Shown piece by piece: positions 58,551 through 64,000 of a stretch of 64,000 bases of DNA. The stretch covers positions 1 to 64,000 of the forward strand of contig JAEYRH010000004.1 in the NCBI GenBank assembly GCA_023435705.1. The letters are read 5' to 3'. The DNA comes from Bacillota bacterium. Lineage in GTDB: Bacteria > Bacillota > Clostridia > Christensenellales > UMGS416. The position numbers and the translations under genes were made by a program. Within the stretch, counting starts at the first letter, position 1, and the number at the start of each line of letters is the position of its first letter. The notes below the pieces were generated by a model. It made no database searches. It worked only from the letters and a program-made list of their open reading frames with translations, and was not told the origin of the DNA.

Positions 58551-59260
58551 GCGCTCTCCTCCTCGCCCTCGCCGGTCACGCGGAAGAACACATGCTCCAG
58601 CTCCTCACCGGTGGCTTCCAGCTCCTTGCGGGTGCGGGCCAGCACGATCTTTGCCCGGTTCATGATGAGCACTTCATCCCACACTTCTTCGATGCTGTCG
58701 ATGATGTGGGTGCTGATCAGCACCGCAGCACCGCTGTCGCGAAGCTCGGCAAACACGGCCTTCAGCTCCTTGATGGCCTTGGGGTCCAGGCCGATCATCG
58801 GCTCGTCAAAGAGCACCATCTTCGGCTGGGGCAGCAGCGCGCAGCAGATGCTCACCTTCTGCTGCATGCCCTTGCTCAATTCCTTTCCCAGCTTGCTCTT
58901 CTTGTCATCCAGGTCAAAGCGGCGCAGCAACTCCTCGGCGCGGCTCTGCCAGTTTTCCACCTTGTAGGCCCGGCCGATGAACTCCATGTGCTCCCACACA
59001 GTCAGCAGATCATAAAGCGCCGGCGTCTCCGGCACATAGCCGAACAGGCGCTTGGCCTCCACGCTCTTGTTGTCCAGCCCGCCGATCGTGATGCGGCCTT
59101 GAAATTTCAATAGCCCTGAGATGCTTTTGATCGTGGTGCTTTTGCCCGCGCCGTTGGGCCCGAGCAGCACGGCTACCTGACCTGGCTGCACACTAAAGGA
59201 AAGGTCGTCAGCGCCGGTGGTGTTTTCGTAGCGCTTGGTAAGATTTTGGACGGTCAGCAT
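58547..59260 (-). CDS. ABC transporter ATP-binding protein
   Basis: 237 residues with Walker A GPNGAGKSTT, signature LSKGMQQKV, Walker B MVLFDEP and switch His in ISTHI. First gene of a two-gene operon with the exporter membrane subunit. RBS AGGAGG precedes the ATG. Confidence 0.92.
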   Translation of the reverse strand: MLTVQNLTKRYENTTGADDLSFSVQPGQVAVLLGPNGAGKSTTIKSISGLLKFQGRITIGGLDNKSVEAKRLFGYVPETPALYDLLTVWEHMEFIGRAYKVENWQSRAEELLRRFDLDDKKSKLGKELSKGMQQKVSICCALLPQPKMVLFDEPMIGLDPKAIKELKAVFAELRDSGAAVLISTHIIDSIEEVWDEVLIMNRAKIVLARTRKELEATGEELEHVFFRVTGEGEEESA

Positions 59261-59404
59261 GTATGCCTCCTAAAATAATAATTGCAATGGTGCTATTTTA
59301 GCATATTGGGAGGGAATGGGAGAAGAGGGGGCGGCTGAAATGACGGATGAGGGGGCTGAAGAATACGGGAATGAGATCTAAAAAGACAACATACAAAGAA
59401 ACAC

Positions 59405-59446
59405 TTATGGGCTGGCGGGCCGGAACGGAGTCCGGCCCCTACCGAG
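59405..59446. repeat. GTAGGGGC-type palindromic repeat
   Basis: GGGCCGGA and TCCGGCCC form an 8-bp stem around 6 bases, bordered on the minus strand by GTAGGGG. The same style of element occurs at 54938-54973. It lies in the divergent region between the ABC exporter and pdaB. Confidence 0.5.
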
Positions 59447-59516
59447 AGGCTAGAAATTACCTCTATCTTGGCACATTTTTCCCATACCAATTTGCCAGGA
59501 ACATGCCTAGCCTATC

Positions 59517-59723
59517 CTACCTCTGCTCCATCCTGCTCCAGCTCCGGTTGTCCTCCACATTCGGATTATAGCCCGGGCTGTCGGCAAACACATAATCTCC
59601 CAATGAGTTCACCCACCCATCCCGATAGGTGTTGGGAAACTGCACCTGCATCCCCCGATGGGGATCGTACCAGGTATTCCCCCTCCCCTCCCCCGCATAC
59701 AATTCCCTGAGGTGCATCCGCAT
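59517..59723 (-). CDS. Possible small protein overlapping the pdaB start
   Basis: From ATG 59723 or 59717 the minus strand reads 66-68 residues with a protein-like composition (GNTWYDPHRGMQVQFPN, GDYVFADSPGYNPN). The aromatic, Asn- and Gly-rich pattern looks selected rather than random, but I do not know the family and see no ribosome site. It could be a remnant of a larger gene. It overlaps the pdaB start by two bases on the opposite strand. Confidence 0.35.
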   Translation of the reverse strand: MRMHLRELYAGEGRGNTWYDPHRGMQVQFPNTYRDGWVNSLGDYVFADSPGYNPNVEDNRSWSRMEQR

Positions 59724-60486
59724 GCGTGTCTTTGTGCTATCCCCCACCCGTCGCCAGGCAGCAATCATATTCACCTGCGCAGTCTTTGCCCTGTTTGTGC
59801 TGATCTTCACCCTAGCCGGCGGCGCAGCAGCGGTGTTTGCGCCGAAGGACAACATCCCAATCTACAGCGTGAAGACCAACGGCAACCAGATCGCGTTAAC
59901 GTTGGATGTGGCCTGGGGCTCGCAGATGACCGGCGAGCAGCTGGACATCTTTGACCGATACGGCGTGAAGGTGACGTTTTATGTGACGGGCCGCTGGGCG
60001 GAACTGAACGCCGACGAGCTTCGGGAGATCGCAAGGCGGGGCCATGAAATCGGCAGCCACGGCCACACGCACCGCGACTTCGTGAAGCTCAGCCAGGACG
60101 AAATGGTCAAAGAGCTCAAGTTGGCCTCCGACGCCATTGAAAAGGTGACGGGCAGCCCTCCGGCCACATTCCGGGCGCCCTATGGTTCGTGGAACGGCAA
60201 GACTGTGGATGTGGTGTGCGGGCAGAAATATGAGTTTGTGCAGTGGGATGTGGAAACTTGGATGATAAAAATCGAATATCCGGCGTTGCAACACATAGAC
60301 ATAGTTCAAGGTGATGGAATGGCCAGGACATATACGACAAAATCGGGAAGGGTCTACTCCGTAACGGACATTTATCCAAAACTCACTGAAGAAGAGGGGA
60401 AGCGCCGGCAGCAAGAAGCAGTCCTATGCGTTGTCAAATTATTGCGTGAGCAGCGCGCTGCAGAGAAGAGCGGCACGCAAGTTTGA
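59722..60486 (+). CDS. pdaB: PdaB-type spore polysaccharide deacetylase, 5' part, interrupted
   Basis: From ATG 59722 (GAGGTG upstream) the frame gives a membrane anchor (about 14-36), the NIPIYSVKTN lead of PdaB proteins and NodB deacetylase motifs: LTLDVAWG (motif 1), the metal-binding SHGHTHRD (motif 2) and RAPYGSWN (motif 3). After VQWDV (residue 177) the frame enters the inserted element and reads 77 foreign residues to a stop. Catalytic motif 4 (WDVDSLDW) and motif 5 (LLFHN) are therefore missing; they lie at 62197-62400. PdaB maintains spore cortex after the forespore stage in Bacillus; the interrupted product should be inactive. Confidence 0.9.
   Translation: MRVFVLSPTRRQAAIIFTCAVFALFVLIFTLAGGAAAVFAPKDNIPIYSVKTNGNQIALTLDVAWGSQMTGEQLDIFDRYGVKVTFYVTGRWAELNADELREIARRGHEIGSHGHTHRDFVKLSQDEMVKELKLASDAIEKVTGSPPATFRAPYGSWNGKTVDVVCGQKYEFVQWDVETWMIKIEYPALQHIDIVQGDGMARTYTTKSGRVYSVTDIYPKLTEEEGKRRQQEAVLCVVKLLREQRAAEKSGTQV
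60248..60254 (+). repeat. Left attachment site (attL) core
   Basis: ATGTGGA, the 7-bp direct repeat at the left edge of the element, inside the pdaB codons for D176-V177-D/E178. The same bases recur at 62192-62198. Confidence 0.8.
60274..60302 (+). promoter_or_regulatory. Possible mother-cell sigma-E-like promoter inside the element
   Basis: GAATATC followed after 13 bases by CATAGACAT resembles the sigma-E pattern (GAATATT-type -35, CATACA-type -10) and lies 17 bases before the 55-codon ORF. The -10 match is partial, so this is a suggestion only. Confidence 0.2.
60319..60486 (+). CDS. 55-residue protein, candidate recombination directionality factor
   Basis: ATG 60319 is preceded by AAGGTGATGGA. 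The product begins MARTYTTKSGRVYSVTDIYP and ends in a charged helix (EEEGKRRQQEAV ... LLREQRAAEK). It is in the same frame as the 5' part of pdaB, so it is also the tail of the read-through product. Small basic/helical proteins of this size act as excision factors for large serine recombinases (SprB of SPbeta, 58 residues). No homology to SprB is claimed; the role is inferred from size and position. Confidence 0.5.
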   Translation: MARTYTTKSGRVYSVTDIYPKLTEEEGKRRQQEAVLCVVKLLREQRAAEKSGTQV

Positions 60487-60592
60487 TTCTGCATCTCATC
60501 TCAAACACGCGGGATGCGGCAATTAGCGAAAGAAAAGAGGAATTAATCCAATACGCCTATGGGGATTGCAGCCTTTCACTTTGGAGGTATCC

Positions 60593-62116
60593 ATGATCGG
60601 AGTCTACGCTCGCCAAAGTGTGGAGAAAAAGGACAGCATCTCCATAGAGACGCAGATTGACAAATGCGTCCGCATGATCGATGATCCAAAAATAGATATG
60701 AATTACAAGGTGTACATGGATCGCGGCTATAGCGGCAGCAACATGGACCGTCCGGACTTCATACGGATGCTGCATGATATTGAAGCAGGGATGATCACAA
60801 AGGTCATTGTGTATAAGGTTGACCGCTTCAGCCGCTCATTGATTGACTTTTTCAATGTGTACAAGATCCTGGAGAAGCATGGCGTTGATTTCGTGTCGCT
60901 GAATGATAATTTCGACACCTCCACGCCTACCGGCAGGGCAATGCTCAGCATCACTCTGGTGTTTGCTCAGCTGGAGCGGGAAACCATTGCGATGCGCGTG
61001 AAGGACAACTATTATGCCCGCGCCAGCCTTGGCCGCGCCTTGGGCGGAAAGACCCATTACGGATATCGGAAGATACAAGCAGTTGATGCCGGGAAAACAG
61101 TGAAGCGAAGCGTTCCCGATGAGATTGAAAACCCTCACCTGATTCAAATGTTTCAATGGTATGACGAGGGCTGCAGCCTCTCCGAAATCTGCACCAGGTT
61201 AAAAGCTTTGGTTGTCCCGGCTCCGATGGGTGGGAAATGGGAGTCTTCAAAAGTATCCAAGATACTGCACAATCCGTTTTATGTGCAGGCAGATGTGGAT
61301 GTCTATGCCCACTTTCTCTCCAAGGGGTGCCACATCACAAATGATGTCAGCTCCTTCGACGGCGACCATGGATTGCTGCTCTATGGGCAGCGGGATCGCA
61401 ATCTTTCAAAGTACAATGATCTCACCAACCAATATGTGTCCATCGGCCTGCATGCAGGTGTCATCACTTCTGACCAGTGGCTGAGGGTGCAGTACAAGCT
61501 TGAAGCAAACGAGCAGATCAAGAACTCCGGAAAGGGCAGCTACACATGGCTGTCCGGCCTGACGAAGTGCGGCTATTGCGGGTATGCCATGACCTATGTG
61601 GCATACCGGGAGGGGCGGAATTATCTGAACTGCAGAGGCAAAACAAATTTCCATCTTTGTGGAGGGCATTCCGCTCCTGTGCTTGTGGAAGACATGGAGG
61701 AGCTCATTGAGGCCGTATTGCTGGAAAAGATAGCATCCCTGGCCCACCTTGCAGAGCAGGTACCTCCGGCTTTTGATGAACACGCCAACAAGATCAAGAT
61801 GCAGCTTGTCGGGATCGACAAGGAATATGAGGACTATATGGGCCAGCTCCGCCATGCCGACGATTATCTGCGCAAGCATATTACAACACGGCTGAAGGCG
61901 TTGGAAGAAAAGCAGAACAAACTCGCCCAAGAACTGCAGAAACGCTTGCTCCAGGCCGGCGTTTCAGATGCCGCGGCAGCAGGCACCGAGGCGTTGCTGG
62001 CAATGTGGCAATGCGGTAACCTTGAGCATCGAAAAAAGATCAGCAAGAAATTGATCGACAGGGTGGACATCAAGGACGACGGTGCAATTCAAATTGTCTG
62101 GAGAGTGCCGGAGTAG
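60593..62116 (+). CDS. Large serine recombinase of the pdaB element
   Basis: 507 residues from ATG 60593 (GGAGG five bases upstream). N-terminal resolvase domain with the nucleophile Ser9 in YARQS, VDRFSRS and a long connecting helix; then the recombinase domain with GYRKIQ and HNPFYVQ; a zinc ribbon (CGYCGYAM with later CRGK and C) and a coiled-coil tail. It should bind the attachment sites as a dimer and recombine them by double-strand cleavage at a 2-bp overlap. No other phage or ICE gene is present, so excision of its own host gene insertion is its likely task. Confidence 0.92.
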   Translation: MIGVYARQSVEKKDSISIETQIDKCVRMIDDPKIDMNYKVYMDRGYSGSNMDRPDFIRMLHDIEAGMITKVIVYKVDRFSRSLIDFFNVYKILEKHGVDFVSLNDNFDTSTPTGRAMLSITLVFAQLERETIAMRVKDNYYARASLGRALGGKTHYGYRKIQAVDAGKTVKRSVPDEIENPHLIQMFQWYDEGCSLSEICTRLKALVVPAPMGGKWESSKVSKILHNPFYVQADVDVYAHFLSKGCHITNDVSSFDGDHGLLLYGQRDRNLSKYNDLTNQYVSIGLHAGVITSDQWLRVQYKLEANEQIKNSGKGSYTWLSGLTKCGYCGYAMTYVAYREGRNYLNCRGKTNFHLCGGHSAPVLVEDMEELIEAVLLEKIASLAHLAEQVPPAFDEHANKIKMQLVGIDKEYEDYMGQLRHADDYLRKHITTRLKALEEKQNKLAQELQKRLLQAGVSDAAAAGTEALLAMWQCGNLEHRKKISKKLIDRVDIKDDGAIQIVWRVPE

Positions 62117-62191
62117 CTCCATGCAGCACTTTCCCGGATCAACCGCGGCAAGGCGCACTCCGGATCATCTGACACTTTACTGTAATAACCA

Positions 62192-62198
62192 ATGTGGA
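62192..62198 (+). repeat. Right attachment site (attR) core
   Basis: ATGTGGA, the second copy of the 7-bp repeat. The following codons read D-S-L-D-W-K-G in the pdaB frame. Confidence 0.8.
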
Positions 62199-62400
62199 CA
62201 GCCTGGACTGGAAGGGCCTTTCGCCCGGGCAAATGGAGGACCGAATTCTGCCCAAGGTGAAATCGGGCTCAATCCTGCTGTTTCACAACAATGGCGGCCA
62301 CACCACCGAGGCGCTGCCCGGCATCATCGAGGCGCTGCAGGCCAAGGGGTTCCGGTTTGTGACGGTGAGCGCGCTCATTGGCGAAGGCCTGGAGGACTGA
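62197..62400 (+). CDS. pdaB: PdaB-type deacetylase, 3' part (restored by excision)
   Basis: 67 codons reading DSLDWKGLSPGQM to ALIGEGLED and a stop. It supplies motif 4 (with the preceding WDV) and motif 5 (ILLFHNN), the usual C-terminus (GFRFVTVSALIG) and the natural end. There is no start codon or ribosome site of its own in the right place, so it is expressed only after recombination. It ends 6 bases before the convergent repressor gene. Confidence 0.9.
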   Translation, partial: DSLDWKGLSPGQMEDRILPKVKSGSILLFHNNGGHTTEALPGIIEALQAKGFRFVTVSALIGEGLED

Positions 62401-62406
62401 GCTCAG

Positions 62407-63504
62407 TCAAACACCGGCAGGTGGGCTTGCTGCAGCGGTGGATTGCCGGATGATCAATTGGATCGGCGCATAAACATCCGCCTTCAAATCACAGGAACTG
62501 CGCTTGATCATATCTGCCAGCAGCATGTAGGCAACCCTGGCCATGATCTGGTAATCCACTGCGACCGTTGTGAGCGAGGGCATGATGCAGGAGGACTGGT
62601 CGATGTTGTCATAGCCGGCTACGCTGATGTCGCCGGGCACAGAGAGCCCTGCATCCATGATCGCGTTCATCGCACCGATGGCCATCGCGTCGTTGGCACA
62701 GAAAACAGCCGTGGGGGTGCCTCCTGAGCCAAGTATCTGGCGCATGGCGTCCTTTCCGCTGTCCATCGTCCAGTCGGCCACGGCAATCCATCGTTCGTTG
62801 ATCGCAATGCCGTTTTGGCTCAGCACCTCCTGATACCCCTCCAGGCGCGCCAGCGCGGTCTGATGGTCCGTCGGGGCGCCGATATACCCGATTTTACGGT
62901 GGCCCAACGAAAACAAATGCTCAACCACCATCCGGGCTCCCTGCCGGTTGTCCATGGAGATGGATGCGTATTCCCCATGGATCTGATTCAGAAGCACAAC
63001 CGGGACGCCACGCCGGGTTAGCTCCGCGCAAAGCTCCTCAGGCATGGCGCTCTTGATGAATACACCGCAGGGATTGCACAACCGGATCAGGCCTTCCGCC
63101 GTATCGGTTTGAGACAGTGACTTATACAGCAAGGAGAACCCATACTCAGAGCATTCATGATCCAGCACATTGATCAGCTTTGCGTTAAATGGCTCATTGG
63201 TCATGTCTGCATTGTCCTTGCCCTTTGGGAGCAAAAACAACACAGTGTTCTGAGGCTTCCGTATCTCCTTGCGTTCAGGGCTCACCATGGTGCCCAAGCC
63301 GGGGATTTTGGAGACCAACCCCGCATCCACCAGCAGCGCCAGCGCCCTGCGCACAGTGGCTCGCTCCACGCCGTAAATGGAACACAGCCTGCTCTCCGGC
63401 GGCAGCATCCCGCCGGACGGGTACTCCCCTTGCGCGATCCTCTGGTGGATATCCTCGCTGATTTGCCGGTAGACCGGAATACCGTTTTTTCGATCAATGT
63501 TCAT
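62407..63504 (-). CDS. GntR/LacI-type repressor (AraR-like architecture)
   Basis: 365 residues from ATG 63504, with GGGGAG upstream. N-terminal GntR winged helix (PVYRQISEDIHQRI, GVERATVRRALALLVDAGL) followed by a LacI-type periplasmic-binding-protein sensor domain (VLFLLPKGK, GYIGAPTDH, AVFCANDAMAIGAMNA, VAGYDNID). This fusion is typical of AraR and other sugar repressors. The arabinose isomerase gene is 6 kb away, and the divergent gene at 63771 may be another target. The inducer is not established. Confidence 0.88.
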   Translation of the reverse strand: MNIDRKNGIPVYRQISEDIHQRIAQGEYPSGGMLPPESRLCSIYGVERATVRRALALLVDAGLVSKIPGLGTMVSPERKEIRKPQNTVLFLLPKGKDNADMTNEPFNAKLINVLDHECSEYGFSLLYKSLSQTDTAEGLIRLCNPCGVFIKSAMPEELCAELTRRGVPVVLLNQIHGEYASISMDNRQGARMVVEHLFSLGHRKIGYIGAPTDHQTALARLEGYQEVLSQNGIAINERWIAVADWTMDSGKDAMRQILGSGGTPTAVFCANDAMAIGAMNAIMDAGLSVPGDISVAGYDNIDQSSCIMPSLTTVAVDYQIMARVAYMLLADMIKRSSCDLKADVYAPIQLIIRQSTAAASPPAGV

Positions 63505-63629
63505 GCATTGCCACTCCCCAAAACAGTATAGCACAGGAAATGCCTGTTATTGAAATAAATAGCGATAATTTGCAGGTTTTTGCCATGCATTCTATGAGTA
63601 TCATGGCTTTTGGTGCCCGGTAACGCATA

Positions 63630-63658
63630 TTGACAGGCCTCTGTGACATTGGTAAGAT
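63630..63658 (+). promoter_or_regulatory. Predicted sigma-A-type promoter for the right-edge gene
   Basis: TTGACA, exactly 17 bases, then TAAGAT. It faces right, about 110 bases upstream of the ATG at 63771, in the divergent region next to the repressor gene. Confidence 0.55.
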
Positions 63659-63735
63659 ATCTAATTGATAGCATCTTATAAAAATTTCTTCTCCATTTGC
63701 GGCACTGGCTGCCACGATCATTCAGTGGGAGGGCC

Positions 63736-63756
63736 GGTGGCTTGCCGCCTTTTTTA
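63736..63756 (+). terminator. Hairpin with T-run in the leader of the right-edge gene
   Basis: GGTGG-CTTG-CCGCC (one G-T pair) is followed directly by TTTTTT, between the predicted promoter and the gene's ribosome site AAAGGAG. It may be a leader attenuator or the end of a short transcript. The stem is short. Confidence 0.4.
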
Positions 63757-63770
63757 GAAAGGAGCAACCA

Positions 63771-64000
63771 ATGAACGATCACACCGGTATTCCCGAAGCA
63801 GAACGGGCCGACGCCGCCCGCACCGCCGATGCCTGCGCCGTGGAAAGCGCGCAGCGGCTGATGGCCGGAGGCTTTGGCCGGGACTGCGAAGACCTTCATG
63901 CCGAATTCAAGGCCGCCGTGGAATGCCTTTCCGGCGGCACCAACACGGTGCTGCTGGACGATGCGGGCATGCCATCGGTGATGGTGCGGGTGGATCGCAT
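63771..64000 (+). CDS. Partial gene at the right edge, function uncertain
   Basis: 76 codons from ATG 63771 (RBS AAAGGAG), still open at the edge. An Ala-rich helical start is followed by TNTVLLDDAGMPSVMVRVDR. That last segment recalls proteins of phage tail or formylglycine-generating-enzyme type in Clostridia, but too little is visible for an assignment. Confidence 0.6.
   Translation, partial: MNDHTGIPEAERADAARTADACAVESAQRLMAGGFGRDCEDLHAEFKAAVECLSGGTNTVLLDDAGMPSVMVRVDR

Larger units (their letters stand above)
60248..62198 (+). mobile_element. Skin-like element (1,944 bp) inside pdaB
   Basis: The two halves of pdaB lie on either side, and the only shared sequence at the junctions is ATGTGGA. 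Joining the halves across this repeat gives a continuous 244-residue frame reading VQWDVDSLDWKG, the canonical PdaB motif. The element contains a 55-codon ORF and a serine recombinase gene in the orientation of pdaB, with the recombinase stop 75 bases before attR. Predicted attP arms (TAATAACCA and TGGATGATA around the core) are an imperfect inverted repeat. Known sporulation elements (sigK-skin, SPbeta in spsM) are excised in the mother cell; this behaviour is inferred here. Confidence 0.85.

Noticed and set aside
60253..60486. Read-through tail as a natural C-terminus of the deacetylase
   Set aside because: It lacks motifs 4 and 5 of the NodB family, and the genuine C-terminus is present at 62197-62400.

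Overview
The window looks like a chromosome segment of a spore-forming, Gram-positive Clostridia-type bacterium. The evidence is a PdaB-type spore polysaccharide deacetylase, a SleB/CwlJ-type cortex hydrolase, strong GGAGG ribosome binding sites, sigma-A-like promoters, and an integrative conjugative element (ICE) of the Firmicutes kind carrying a methylase/helicase, TnpV, a toprim protein, CpaF and ParA. Most genes are GC-rich. The gene at 848-4396 is strikingly AT-rich and looks acquired. Base composition was judged by eye, not computed.

Region 1 (1-39.4 kb) is an accessory island with a repeated architecture. Five separate copies of the 3' third of an ICE SNF2-type helicase gene (near 222, 4766, 19582, 25435 and 30233, all minus strand) end at the same 5' breakpoint. 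That breakpoint carries an almost invariant 30-bp sequence, and each copy is followed by different cargo. The cargo modules are: (a) a SIR2-STAND-TPR protein, probably antiphage; (b) a nine-gene operon with a small XRE-like regulator, a Ser/Thr kinase-LRR receptor, lipoproteins, a large XRE protein, an LRR lipoprotein, a Cys-rich mini-protein, a HEAT protein and a twin radical SAM/SPASM enzyme; (c) a 1270-residue surface protein; (d) a TPR/RCC1-repeat membrane protein; (e) a plus-strand operon of ECF sigma factor, ABC ATPase, three permeases and accessory membrane proteins. Two types of downstream flank (toprim gene or short ORF) show that the fragments come from at least two ICE lineages.

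Region 2 (39.4-49.0 kb) is a decayed ICE. It holds a methylase/helicase gene whose middle is deleted, with a nested TnpV frame, small regulators, two paralogous secreted proteins, and truncated tadB, cpaF and parA joined by clean internal deletions. Its right side lies near a tRNA-Ser(CGA) whose 3' end faces the island.

Region 3 (49.2-64 kb) looks like chromosomal backbone: a CocE/NonD-type hydrolase, a SleB-like hydrolase, a PadR-HAAS-membrane protein operon, L-arabinose isomerase, an ABC exporter, a GntR/LacI-type repressor, and intergenic palindromic repeats.

The most notable observation is in region 3. The pdaB-like gene is split by a 1,944-bp element bounded by a 7-bp direct repeat (ATGTGGA). 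The element encodes one large serine recombinase and a 55-residue small protein that could be its directionality factor. Precise recombination across the repeat restores a 244-residue PdaB with an intact catalytic motif. This is the architecture of sporulation 'skin' elements, where excision in the mother cell rebuilds a sporulation gene.
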